A DNA stretch of 64,000 bases, taken from assembly GCF_004664715.2 (NCBI RefSeq), contig NC_051076.1, positions 3,851,446 to 3,915,445 of the forward strand, read 5' to 3'. The notes beneath the pieces were generated by a model that did not search any database, was not told the origin of the DNA, and worked only from the letters and a program-made list of their open reading frames with translations. Shown here one piece after another: positions 34,831 to 46,059 of the stretch (position 1 is its first letter; the number at the start of each line of letters is the position of its first letter). Position numbers and translations under genes: made by a program. The DNA is from Peromyscus leucopus (taxonomy: Eukaryota; Chordata; Mammalia; Rodentia; Cricetidae).

Positions 34831-36006
34831 ATTTGGAGGGGAACCAAATTGTCCCTGTAACTCTGACTACATTCAATGTTTGTGCTAGTCTGGAATCTGG
34901 GTTCATGCTTGCTGCCAGGTTGATAGGAAGGACAGAGGGCACTTCATCTCCTGCTTGGAGGTATCAGGAAAATAGTCTTCCAGGTTTGTGCCTAGCTAAG
35001 GAACTAACTTATCCACCCCCTTTTTCTTCACTGCACTCAGTTTCTTTCATTTGTTACCAGCATCCTCAACATGGGGACCTTGCCAGGTTTTTAGCCCAAA
35101 CATCCCCCAATTAAAGAAAAAAAGTCAATCTATATGCCAAGGATTATTATTCAAAGCACTTCTCCGTCTGTCTTTTCTATTGAATTGCTTCTGTTCAGAC
35201 CCAAAGGGAACATGCAATTTTAAGAAAGGAAAAGGGTGGTGGTGAGGAGAATGGTGTCACTGTGGTCACCCAGGCTTATGTAGAATCCAGTCATGGAGGG
35301 GAAGCTCTAGGGAGGTGAAATAGAGAGCAAGAACGCCTCATGAAGATAAAACAGAGCCAGTGTGCACCTCTGTTCTGTGAGACCTGAATGGCTTACTTCT
35401 TAAAAACTTCAAGTCACCCTTGTTTACTGAGTGACATATAAAACCCTGGCCCTGGTGGGGAATTCAGGACCAACTAAGGAATGGCCTTGACAAAGTTTTC
35501 CACCCTGCTTGTGTGTGCACCCCTTGACTCTCTCTCTCTTGCTCTCTGGGCCAACTTTCCTTACCCCATGCCTTATGCATACTGCCTGCCATGATGCCGT
35601 TTTTTCTCTTCCATACCCCGTCAAGCTCTGTTAGATTTTAAATAGCCTTCATCACTAACCATCCCTGTATTTGCCAAATACCATCCCCCCTCGAATGTTC
35701 TTTCCTAATTCAACCAGCTCTGAGCCCCTCTCCTTCCTCTGAAAAACCCTAGCACATTATCCCTCCTCCACTAACAGTTTGTATATTTGCATATTTTCCT
35801 TATATCCTTCTAGGATTATGACTAACATTTGCATAATCAGTAATACTTAATTCCCAAGATGTTTTCTGCTATGTTAGTGTGGCAGGCCAATTCATTTTTG
35901 CTTATTCGGGGAGGGGGGGAGTTCTGATTTCCTTTCATTTTTAATGATATCTCCACTGAAATGGATGGTTAATATAATCAAAGAGCCCCAAGAGAAAGGT
36001 AGAGTG
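34831..36006. other. Mostly unassigned; possible L2 fragment
   Basis: A sense L2-like stretch may lie at 35600-35830 ('accctagcacattatccctc'). Otherwise nothing recognised. Confidence 0.35.
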
Positions 36007-36228
36007 TGTCAGTCTGTTTTCCCCCACTGTGTCAAAGTATCTGAGGTATACAACTTCTAGAGAAGAAAAGCTTATTTGGCTCACAGTTTCAGAGATTTCA
36101 GTCCATAGTCTCTTGGCCTGCTCACTTTGGGCCTGCTTTTTGTGAGAGAGAATTGTTTAGCAAAGAATCCATGGGAGAGCATGTGGAAGTAGAGCAGCTC
36201 ACTCCACAGGGGCTGGAGGGAGGGGGAA

Positions 36229-36301
<73 letters not shown>

Positions 36302-36576
36302 GAGAGAGGAGAGAGGAGAGAGGAGAGAGAGAGAGGAGAGAGGAGAGAGGAGAGAGGAGAGAGGAGAGAGGAGAGAGGAGAGAGGAGAGAGAAAGAGAGA
36401 AGAGAGAAGAGAGCCAGGGTTCTCCCAAGGGCACATCTGCAATGACTTTTAACTCTCTCCCTCTAAATCTTTAGTTTCACCTCCTAATGATTCTGGCATC
36501 TTTTAATAGAATCATAGGCAGATGACCAAGCCTTTGACACATGGCCCTTCAGGGCATTTTGATCTAACCTGGAGCA
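36007..36576 (+). mobile_element. MaLR (MST/MLT-like) LTR interrupted by a GA-rich array
   Basis: The left part reads 'agtctgttttcccccactgt', '...ttatttggctcacagtttc'. The right part reads 'cacctcctaatgattctgg', 'gaccaagcctttgacacatg' and '...ggcattttgatctaacc'. These are the two ends of one MaLR LTR, separated by the array at 36231-36412. Confidence 0.75.
36231..36412. repeat. GA microsatellite plus 7-bp AGAGAGG minisatellite
   Basis: About 60 bp of pure GA, then a 7-bp unit (AGAGAGG) repeated to about 36390, ending in AGAGAGAAG words. Strictly purine on the plus strand. It gives spurious Ser/Leu and Arg/Glu frames of 71-117 codons. Confidence 0.96.
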
Positions 36577-37309
36577 AAGCCCCAGTTGCCTCCTATTTGG
36601 GCAGTTTCTGGGTCTACATATTTCTCCACCAGAAAATATATCCCTCAACCTTTGCTGATGGTTTGGAATTTCTTGGCCAAAAATAAAAAAAAAAAAGGTT
36701 CTTGGTTTCCCTGTGGGATTTGCAGCTCCTGTAAGAATGCAACTGGAAGGGAGATAAGAAGTGATTTAAATTCATACTAGGCAGCAAATGGCCCATATAA
36801 ATTATTTGTTAAGAACACATTGTAATGGAGACAGTGGCTCTGGATGCTTAAAAATGAGAGTGAAACAGAAGTGTCTGAGAGAACACAGGATCTGGAAGTC
36901 ACTGATATAAACTAGATTTCTCAACATTTAGCATCTAAGTTAGTCTTTCAACAGACAGAATTTCAGATGATCCTGTCCATTTGTTAAGACTATGTAAGTC
37001 CTGAGTGACCAGGCAGAACTAGATTGGATGCTATAGGAGGCTGTGGGATGCATCAGAGAAGAAACCTCTGATAACCTACCTCCTGCTTTCCTAATTTATT
37101 GGAAGGCTATAGTCTATATGAAAATAGAAATACCTCCGTTGTTTCTACTTTAATTTTTTTTTAAAGCAACCTTTGCCTAGAAAAGGGTGAGAGGAAGGAG
37201 ATTCTCAAACCATTCAGTAACCCAAAGCAGAGAAGCAGTAAGTGGGCTGACAGAAGCCCCTCCCTACCCCTCAACAGGCTCTTAGGCACTTAGACAGCTC
37301 CACTGTTTC
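36577..37309. other. Unassigned sequence
   Basis: Contains an A-run near 36685-36698. No recognised element. Confidence 0.5.
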
Positions 37310-37640
37310 TTTATCTGGGAGATAATGCTTCCTTCCTTCTGTCAAATTTCCACTCGGATTCAATTTCAAATTGAACTCCCTCCCACTTTCTCTTATTCTA
37401 ACCCAGAGGAGATGGTGAGCAGCTGGTCACCATCTTCCTTATGATAACCCTTCATATGGTGTAATTTTATTTCCTTAAATTAATGACAGTGTGTTGGGTG
37501 CCTTCCATTGCAGACACATTTTAATAGATGCTTTTAACATACGGTGGGCTGAAGGAGAGAAAACAATGCCTCTGTCATGTTTGGGCACATCCTATATTTG
37601 AACATCATTAAATTTCAACAAAGCTAGTGGCTTCTGATTG
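37310..37640. other. Candidate conserved non-coding block
   Basis: No repeat seen. It carries a SOX-like AACAATG at about 37563, a TTAATGACAG word near 37480 that resembles HOX/TALE sites, and several ATTAAA words. The interpretation rests on motif texture only. Confidence 0.28.
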
Positions 37641-38557
37641 GAGATGGAGTTTATGGAGTTTTGCACATCACAGAGCCTCTGTGAGTAGTCCTCATGGTGC
37701 AGTTCAGCATTGGCTGCTCTTGGGAGAGGTGTTATGCATCGTTCAATTCCAAAACCCAGTTTGTCTGGGATCAGTTATTCACCAACTTAATATTGCTGTT
37801 ATGGTATAGGAACACTACAGTGAGTAAACTCACACCCAACACACTGCCACTTGCATACCTGCTAGGAATCTATAGCCTTGTTGGGGAAGTTCGTAGTATG
37901 CTCTGAAAAGTATAGATTTCCTGAAATCTTAGAATTTTATCCACTTCAGCTTACACTTTATCAATCTCTTAGCCCACTTTTTCAGAAGTGTCTGGGTTTA
38001 TCCTGTTTCTGCAGGTGCCTCCTTGCCTCCATGGGCTTTCATTATTTTGCTTTTAGCATTTTGTGATATATTTTTTAAAGCATGGTCTTTTCTCCTCTGT
38101 GTGCAAAAGGCTTTTGCTTTAATATATTTTTTTCTCCATATATCTTGCCCTCTCTCATTTTTCTTGCTTGTCCTTTTCATTGGTTCCTTAGTCTTCTACC
38201 TATAGGAGACTATAGTCAGATCATTTCCTGGCAAATGTATGGACTGCAAGCTTGAGTCTTAGTGTGCTCACTTATTGTATTTTAACACAATTCCACAGGC
38301 TAGCTAAGTTATTCTGCCAGTAGTTTTAGAAGCTGGGAACTCAAAAACAAGAGGCTGCATCTTGTATGTCTTCTTCCAGGACTATGACAAGGCTGAAGAC
38401 ATCACAGGACAAGGGAACATATTGGAAAGAGAAGAAGGAGATGGACTGTTGTCTCTTATATTTAAACCACTCCTGAGACAGAGCTCTTTTTTAAAATTAA
38501 TTAATTAATTATTTTTTTATGATGATGATTCCTCCTACCCTAATCATTTCTTGTAAG
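37641..38557. other. Unassigned sequence
   Basis: AT-rich, with a TTAA-repeat stretch at 38494-38520 just before the next LTR. Short opposite-strand frames near 38.0-38.2 kb overlap each other and have no support. Confidence 0.5.
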
Positions 38558-39083
38558 CCCTACTGTAGCATGAATCTTAAAGGTACTTACTAATAAAAAC
38601 AAACCTGAGGCCAGTTATTTGGGTGAATGCTGGAAGATCAGAGAAGCAGAATAAGCCACAGCTACCTTACCTTGCCATTTCCTCAGCTGATCCTGTTTCC
38701 TCAGACTGGAAGCCTCTGAGTCCTCATCCAAATGGGTCTCAGCTGAACTGTTGCTCAAAAGCCTAAAAGCATAACCAGCCAAATGCTTCTAGTTTCTGGT
38801 CCTCATGCCATATATATCCTTCTGCTTTCTGCCTCACTCCCTGGGATTAAAGGCTCACTTTCTGGGATTAAAGGTGTGAGTCACCATGCCTGGCTGTTTC
38901 CAATGTGGCCTTGAACTCACAGAGATCCAGAGGGATTTCTGCCTCTGGAATGCTAGGATTAAAGGTGTGTGCTACCACTGCCTATCCTCTATGTTTAATA
39001 TTGTGGCTGTTCTCTTCTCTGACCCCAGATAAGTTTATTAGCATACAAAATATTTTGGGGAACACATTACCACCACACCCTAC
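38558..39083. mobile_element. Solo LTR (6-bp TSD, ERV2/ERVK-like), 514 bp
   Basis: The LTR spans 38564-39077, begins TGTAGCATGA and ends ACCACCACA. Flanks 38558-38563 and 39078-39083 are both CCCTAC, a perfect 6-bp duplication. It is a second, independent insertion of the family at 8635-9122. It retains about 22 bp near 38748-38770 that the other copy lacks, and has a better preserved B1-like module at 38841-39000. Confidence 0.93.
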
Positions 39084-39139
39084 CTCTCAACTCTGTTACA
39101 AAGGCAGTTAAATTTAAAGGTATTTTCTAGAAGAACATG

Positions 39140-39400
39140 CAAGCTGCAGTGTCCACACTCTGGTGCTGCCAGTGCCAAGCCTAGAACTCTTGGTCAAGTT
39201 TCCAACCCTGTACCTTGGCTTCCCTGTGTGTAGGATGGAGAGCTGGAGGGTTAACCTTTTAGGGTTCTTTACTGCTCTGATTCTCTGAGGAAGCTTCCCC
39301 AATATCATGCTTGCCACTTCTTCATAACCAATCTGAAATGGCATCCCTTTTCTGTGCCTTGTCTGATGCACAGTTAATGAAGTCCCTCTCTTCTCTGAAC
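39140..39400 (+). mobile_element. Possible MIR and L2 fragments
   Basis: 39140-39290 has a weak sense MIR pattern ('ggtcaagtttccaaccctgt', 'cttccctgtgtgtaggatgg'). 39290-39400 resembles the L2 3' region ('gaggaagcttccccaatatc'). Confidence 0.4.
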
Positions 39401-39411
39401 TGACACATACC

Positions 39412-39554
39412 TTTTATTTATTTTTTAATTTTAATTTTTAGAGAATGTCATGCATGAGTACCGTATTTACATTATTTTCATTCCCTCTCCCCTCCATCTC
39501 CTCCTGCATCTCCCATTTCCTCTCAAATTATTGACCTCTTCTTATTTATTATTG

Positions 39555-39599
<45 letters not shown>

Positions 39600-39958
39600 T
39601 CCTCCTGAGTCAATATACTGATGCTCATATGTATATGTGTTTAGGGCTGAAAATTTGGGATTGGATAACCTATTGGGAGGCTCTTCCCTGAAGAAGACTG
39701 ATTCTCCCTCTCTCAGCTGCCATAGTTTGCCTATAGCTCTTTATCTAGGGGTGGGATCTTATGAGATTTCCCTCCTCTACATTGGTATATCACATGATGT
39801 TGTCACTGTGTAGCTCTTGTTTGGGTGACACTTTGTTAAGGTTTCATGGATGCAAATCTCTGTCATGTATAGAAGACATACCTCACAGCAGATGCCTTGG
39901 TCCTCTGGCACTTATAATCTTTCTAACCTTTCTTCCCAACTGCCCCTGGATGGTGACC
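39412..39958 (-). mobile_element. L1 (Lx-like) 3' UTR, distal part
   Basis: The T-rich start is the poly-A end on the minus strand. It is followed by the reverse-complement 3' UTR: 'gagaatgtcatgcatgagta', a CA tract, 'aggctcttccctgaagaaga', 'tctaggggtgggatcttatg' and 'agaagacatacctcacagca'. Confidence 0.85.
39557..39597. repeat. CA microsatellite inside the L1 3' UTR
   Basis: About 20 CA units. As I recall, a CA tract at this point is a feature of related rodent L1 3' UTRs. Confidence 0.96.
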
Positions 39959-40021
39959 TCATGGACCATAAAGGAAAACCTGCTACTGTCATTTTCTTAA
40001 GCCTGTCTAATTCCTAAATGC

Positions 40022-40232
40022 GTTTTAAATGTTTATCCCTATACGTACAGATAAGTGTACAGATAAGTGTAGTTCTTATCCATCATCAACAGAGCTTCTT
40101 TGCATAGCAGATAGAGACACAAAAGATATCCACAACTCGTCAAAATGCAAAGAATAACAGACCATGAGGTGCTCAATCTCAATAGACACATATACAAAAC
40201 AACTTCCACACCTAAGAATCAGGGAACATGGC
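40022..40232 (+). mobile_element. L1 3' UTR, proximal part, inverted
   Basis: 'gtttatccctatacgtacag', 'gcagatagagacac', 'ctcaatctcaatagacacat' and 'aacttccacacctaagaatc' read in sense, opposite to the adjacent 39412-39958 segment. In an intact L1 3' UTR these words lie upstream of that segment. The pair therefore looks like one insertion with an inverted 5' part. A 13-bp unit (ACAGATAAGTGTA) is duplicated near 40047-40071. Confidence 0.7.
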
Positions 40233-42054
40233 ATGTCCTCTGTCATTTTCTGCTTATTTCACCTTGTGTCTTGTTTTTAGGGGGAGACCTACACCTTATG
40301 TGTTCTATATCTTCTGTTCCCCCGACCAGGGCCTCTGTTGTACTCAACGTTGGCATTCAAGGTGTGCTTGGTGATCTTCCCATGGGCATTGTGGGGGTTT
40401 TCTGTACCCAGCAGCAAGATGAGAGCAGTTATGAGGTGGAACTCACTGGTTTGGACCACAGCCAGAGGTTAAGTACAGGGCTGAGGGAGGCAATGAGTGT
40501 GGTGGGAATCTATGCCCTTCTAGGAAGGGGCCCATCTGTACTGGCATGCTGCCTGGCATACAAGATGTGCATCATAAATACTGGTTGAAGCAGCAAGAAA
40601 GCCCAAGATATGCAGTCCTTCCCTTTGTAATTCATTTGCCACTGGACTTTTCTAGATGCTTTCCAGTTCTCTCACATTTGATCCCAAACACTAACCTGGA
40701 ACAAATGCCACTTATGCACTTTATCCCCATTTTATATATTTGGAGGTTGCATATTTCATAAACTTGATCAATAGACTGTTTAACAGCCATGTGTTGAAAA
40801 CTGAAGGTACAAACAATAGAGGCCCTTGCTGTCTGTGAGGGAGGTGACAATCTGTAGTGGAAGGCAGCTAGATAAGCAGTCAAAAAGAGCTAGCTGCTAT
40901 CATGTGGCATTATACTTGCTGTCCATGCTCTAGAAAGCCATGGTCTAGGAAAGTTCAGCAATAGGCATGGTGAGTAAGATAAAGTGTGGGTAGAAGGAGG
41001 GCTCAGGAATCTTCAACTCCAAACCCAATGTTATTTCTTTTGTGGAAAATTCCCAAACTCAAAATCATTTTAAGTTTGTAATTCAAAGTCACACTTTGGT
41101 CTTCAAAAGGCAGTGGGCCTACACTGTGATCTGGGGAGAGGCTAGTACTGTGAACTGGAGTGATCAACATACAGGTAATTTCTTAATGTAAAATTCATGA
41201 CAAGCTGTGGAGACAGGAAGGTCCCTCTGTAGCCAGACTGTCTTTGTAACTCCCACTTCTGTGGCCAGGCCTCTCTATTAGCTCAGACAGCCCTAGAAGC
41301 CTCTGGTTTAAGAGACAGCCGTTAAAGGCTTGCTTCCAGCTGGTGTGTTTCTGTTGGTTGGGTCTGGGCTGCCACAGTCTGGGCTAGAGAGACAAAGGGA
41401 TGAATGGTCAAGGGTGTGCAAAGGTGGGAAAAGGGAGGCGGGCAGAGGAGGGGCTGGTGGCAGGGTGACTGACTGATTGCTTTGTACTGTGGCAGGAGGC
41501 TTTCAGCAACAACAGGACGTGAAGCTGTTGCTTAAGTGCTTTTCGTCATCCTCGCCTCTGTCAATCCCATCAGCTGTTTCCATCAGCTCATTGCTAGTCA
41601 GGGGCCATGGTGTCACAGCTCACTCTTGTTTGCAGCTATCTCTCTCCACTTTCATATCAGGCCAAGCCCAATTCCTCTAAACCCCTTTGCTCTGGCCATT
41701 GTGACCCAACCTGTTCCTACATTTGATGGATCCATCTGTTTGGGACCTGCCTCTCCCCACCCCCACTACAGGGAGAGCTAGACCCTGCTGTTGCTGTCCT
41801 GAATATGTAGTTTTGTAGCTCTGTGTACCCATAACTTTAAATCTCTTCCTATCCTAGAACTGGCTTCAGCTCTGTGGGCTTAGGTTCCTGTGGTGCCTGG
41901 ATCTCCTAAAGACAAAGGAAGTGATCTTTTACTAGCATCCTAAAATAGTGAGTCTTTCTTCTGCCCTAAATGCTGAGGTTGTATCAGAACTCACTCTGAT
42001 TATGCTGAAACTGACCATTAAAGGAGTGATGATGCATGCCAGGCAGTGGTCTGG
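40233..42054. other. Mostly unassigned; traces of L2/MIR
   Basis: 'tgctgcctggcatacaagat' to 'cataaatactggttgaa' (about 40545-40588) resembles an L2/MIR 3' end in sense orientation. A weak reverse MIR may lie at 40640-40760. The 147-codon plus frame at 40145-40588 runs through the inverted L1 piece and is discounted. Confidence 0.4.
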
Positions 42055-42165
42055 TACCACTTGTGTGTCCTCTGATGTGCTGAAGATACTCATCTCCAAT
42101 TCACACACAGAAATCTAAGCTTAGGGAGGTTAAGTAACTGAACTCAAATCATGTGAACATGACCT
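42055..42165 (-). mobile_element. MIR fragment
   Basis: 'ctaagcttagggaggttaag' and 'taactgaactcaaatcatg' match reverse-complement MIR. Confidence 0.6.
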
Positions 42166-42229
42166 CATGTTGTCCTCAGAGCTGTAATTTAAGATTGCCT
42201 GTGTGGCTAACTGATTTATTTCTTAATCA

Positions 42230-42450
42230 GTACTGTGGAAGAGTGATACAAAGACTGGATTTTGGAATGCAGCAAAGCAAAATTCCTGCTTTACACACTT
42301 AATAAGTTTTAGTTGTTAAATTCTGTTGGCTCTCAGCTTCTAATCTGTACCATTTAGATTGATATCTCCTTTATTCCCATTGTGGATGAAATGAGGTAAT
42401 ATATAAAAATGCCTAGTGCAAAGTCTTTAAAATAAACAGTAGCATCTTGT
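42230..42450 (+). mobile_element. MIR SINE
   Basis: 'tgtggatgaaatgaggtaat', 'aaaatgcctagtgcaaagtc' and 'aataaacagtagca' match the sense MIR 3' half. It is adjacent to the oppositely oriented MIR fragment. Confidence 0.65.
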
Positions 42451-42654
42451 GGATTTACTTGCCCTTAAGGATCACAACTGGGAAAAAAACACCTGGGTTT
42501 GCAGGAGGTGACTGTCTGTTGCTTGCACAGTTCATGTTTCTTTACTTTTGTGTTGGTGATCAATAAGGGAAAAAAAGATAAGTGACATCACAGTAACAAA
42601 TAGTCTCAAGTGTTACTGGCTTGCAACAACAAATGCTTATCTCCCTCCTGTGCT

Positions 42655-43005
42655 GTGTGTCTTAGTCTGTGTGGGCTAGCAAGTAAACAACAAAGCAACA
42701 AACATTCATTACCCACAGCTCAAGAGGCTCGGAAACCTAATATTAAGGTTCCAATAGATTCAGTGTTGGGTGAGAGCCCACTTCCTGGTTCATGGAGGAC
42801 ATCTTCTGTCTCCATGCATGGAAGAAGAGGCAAGGCAGATATCTGGGAGTCCTTTTTGAAAGAGGACTAATCTCACTCATGAAAACTCAATCTTCATGAC
42901 ACAAACCCCCCTCAAAGGCTCATTTCCAAATATCGCCACCTCAGGGTTATGATTTCAACATGTGAACTTCAAAGAGGAACACATTCTGGCTACTGTATGG
43001 CATGT
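42655..43005 (+). mobile_element. MaLR (MLT1/MST-like) LTR
   Basis: 'tgtcttagtctgtgtgggct', 'gattcagtgttgggtgagag', 'cccacttcctggttcatgg', 'gtcctttttgaaagagga' and 'ggttatgatttcaacatgtg' are in the order of this LTR class. Confidence 0.75.
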
Positions 43006-43183
43006 CCACATCTCAAATTGGCTGGGTCTCTATTTTGTAGTCATCTTTACTCCAGGTCCCAGGAGAAAGGTGTCTTCCTGCCTAGGATACATGAGGCAGA
43101 ATTGACAGAGCAGAAAAACATGATGGAGCACCTCTTATTTCTGTCCATACATCATTGGCCAAAGTCAGGTGAATGGTCCAGTG

Positions 43184-43341
43184 CTTTTGTTTGTTTGTTT
43201 GTTTGTTTTTTAAATAAGACCTCATTCTGTAGCTTAGGCTGACTTTGAACTTGCTGTGTAGCAGTCTGGCTTCAAACTGTCGATCTACCAGCCTCAGCCT
43301 CACAGTGTTAGGATTATAAGCATTCACTGTCACACCAGGCT
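43184..43341 (-). mobile_element. Old, diverged B1 SINE
   Basis: A (TTTG)n tail, then 'cattctgtagcttaggctga' and 'acagtgttaggattataagc' read as strongly diverged reverse-complement B1. Confidence 0.85.
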
Positions 43342-43919
43342 ACATGATTGCTCCCAAGCTTAACACTTGCTGGTCTAGGAGCCTCTCACATGGAGGGAAT
43401 TGGGATCAGAATAAATAACGAGTAAGACAATCTACCCCCAATTTTAAATGGAGCCAGCTTTGATTTTGATGATCACTAACGGATTTTGGTCTCATCGTAT
43501 GTGCGTCTCAGATTTTCTGGGGTTGTTTAGGTTTGCCAGTTTTGATGAACCAATGCATTACCTAAAATAAGAAAACACACTTAGGTACAGTGGAAACAAC
43601 TTCACTGCTAAAATTCCTGTAGGAAATATAACGTTAGAGTATATCTAAAAATCTCTAGAACCAGCCTTTTATTCCCCATTAGAATAATTGCTTTTGTAAT
43701 GCTATTCTTGATAATGTGATATTTCTTAGGAATGCATAGTTTTATAGTAGAAAAGAGTACTTTTTCATTTCTTTTTTTTCAGAAATGTAAGTCAGAATAG
43801 CTTATGGTTTTCCCATGTACCAGAAAGAGGAAGTGGGGAAGCTTCAAAACCCCATTTCTATAAATTCCATGACTTTGCCTGCATCTCTCTTGAACCATTT
43901 ATCACAATTCTGCTGTTTT
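43342..43919. other. Unassigned sequence
   Basis: AT-rich, no recognised element. Confidence 0.5.
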
Positions 43920-44030
43920 TTACTTATTTACTCACTTACTTGTTTATTTATTTGCACTCCTGGGGACTGAAACAAGGCCTTGTGCATGTGAGGCATGCAC
44001 TCTACCCGCAAGCTGCACCTCAGCCTGATT
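43920..44030 (-). mobile_element. ID-like SINE with T-rich tail
   Basis: TTTA-rich tail, then 'ctggggactgaaacaaggcc' and 'gaggcatgcactctacccgc', the reverse complement of the ID tRNA-Ala-derived unit. Confidence 0.7.
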
Positions 44031-44039
44031 TGTTTATTT

Positions 44040-44160
44040 ATTTCTTACAGTCAGCTGCTACATTGTCAATTCCTGTAGGGCAACAACTTTTTCTTTCTTA
44101 TCTTTGACTTTCTTCTGGTCCCTGGTTTTGCTGAAATAAACATCTTTGAATTGACCTGGG
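44040..44160 (+). mobile_element. Possible L2 3'-end fragment
   Basis: 'cctgtagggcaacaactttt' to 'gctgaaataaacatctttga' loosely follows the L2 3' terminal region. Confidence 0.4.
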
Positions 44161-45479
44161 TAAAAGCAAGAATTAACATTAATACAACATAAAACAGGCT
44201 ATTTTCCTCCACTCCTTGGATTAAAAAAAAAGCTGTATGAGTGATTTTTTCCTTTCCTCTATGGAAAAAAAGTAAGGGTTTGCTAACCATTCCTAAGGGT
44301 TATACCTTTAATTGGCCTTAATTTGTTCCTTTTGAGTACTGTGCTGACTCTGCAGGTCGTATGCTGATGTTTTTTCTCTTCCAGGGTGCAGGCCACAGTT
44401 AGAAGTGTCATACCTATCTGTGTTTTCCATGGTGGGTGTGAACATGGAGGAAAGTGAGGAGGAGAGAGGGGGGAGTAGAAATCACAGGCAAAGGAGCAAA
44501 AGGGAATTGTATATACCTTGCAGAATGCAAAACAAAGAAAAGCATTTTGAATCTTGATAGAATCTGTAATATTAAATTGAGAGGAAATCTTTCTTTCTCT
44601 GATTTTCTGGCTGAGTCTTTGGGTCAGCAGAGCAGAACCCAGTTTTAACTGGTAAGATACCCTGTCCAGATCTTGTTAAACACCAGCACAAGAGACAAAG
44701 ACTAGGGAAGAGCCATAAAAATGGCTCTCTGTTGCTGATCTGTGGGTGCCATGCTTGAATCAGAAGCATTTTCTAACCCTGGTGGACTGAGAGTTTGTTA
44801 TAGCTTTTAGACTGTGTGTTTATCAAGGCAATGCTTAGAATTCAGCACAGAATTCTGAGGGTAGCTTCTAGCATCCCTGGCCTTACTTCTTTGTCTGCAT
44901 ACTCAAGGATTACAGATCCTATCGATATACCCAGATGGCCATGCCCTGTTCCCTGGATTCCCATCTCCTTTCATCAGCCCAGACTGTATTTCCACTAATC
45001 ACAAGATACATCCTCATTTGAGTTTTCTGGTTTCTGGACTAGATGAAGTAAATGCACAAATCTAAATTGTTTTGGCAGTAAGAGGCAGGAGGAAGTTAGA
45101 AGAGGGACACAGAATGGGACCTGGATATTCCATTTCCCGGTCACAGGCTGTTTTGAACTTCTACAAAGCCTTCAACTTTCATTTCATCATGTTGTATGGC
45201 ATCAAAATTTCTGCTTTATGATCCACAAGCTTGAATTCAAGCTTGGCTTTTGTATTCAATTCTTTTAACTTATGTATTAAATAGGTTTTGAGAGACTCTG
45301 ACCCTGTGCAAGGCCTAGGGTGACGCAAAGATTAAAAAGCCACTGTATCCTTCCTGGCCTTTGAGAGATTCAACATTTAATGGGGAAATGTGTAAAGAGT
45401 GTGATAAAGATACAACAGGATGATGTGTCTAAAAAGGTTTAAATTTTAGATATCACCTAGGAAATATGAGTGACTAATT
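44161..45479. other. Unassigned sequence
   Basis: A stretch at about 45300-45410 ('ttcctggcctttgagagatt') resembles an ancient mammalian repeat that I cannot name. No exon-like block seen. Confidence 0.45.
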
Positions 45480-45790
45480 TTCTGCCTTAGTATTGCTTTC
45501 AATATTTTTCTATTTTATTATTTATTTTGTTTTTGGATTTCATAACAATATTTTTTATTAATTTTTTGAAAGTGTCAAACAATGTATTTTGATCATATCC
45601 ATTATCTTCTCCCAACTCCTCCTAGGTCCCCCACCCACTTAAACTCACACAATAGCTCTCTCCTCTCCCTCTCTCCCCCACCTCCCCCTCTTTCCTTCTC
45701 CATCTTTCCCTCTCTCCCTCCCTCTTTCTATCCCTCCCATCAATAATACTCTTGGGCATGGGGCCTACCTTGGGGAGTGGTTGATATATC
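45480..45790 (-). mobile_element. Old L1 3' UTR fragment
   Basis: T/A-rich start, 'caatgtattttgatcatatc', then a C/T-rich tract (45600-45740) typical of reverse-complement old rodent L1 3' UTRs. Confidence 0.65.
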
Positions 45791-46059
45791 AGGTGTCCAC
45801 CATTTTTTTTATAAACTTTATTATAAAAACTTTCAAATAAATAAAGAAAACCAAACTTCCCCTCCTCTCCCAGTAATATTCAAATGCCAAAAGCTCTTCG
45901 GCAAGGGGAGGGATTTCATACCCAGCTTCCTTCTTCCATGCTGGGATTGTGTCTGGTTTGAGCTTGGACAGGTTTTACACATGTTGGCATAATCCCTGTG
46001 AGTTCATACGTGCATCTGTTCTGTTGTGTTTAGAAAACACTGTTTCCTTTAAATCATCT

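Noticed and set aside
36081..36445. Ser/Leu-rich and Arg/Glu-rich frames of 71-117 codons
   Set aside because: Translation of the GA and AGAGAGG array in both directions.
40145..40588. 147-codon plus-strand frame
   Set aside because: It begins in the inverted L1 3' UTR and ends in an L2/MIR-like 3' end. AG and GT near its middle are not convincing splice sites.
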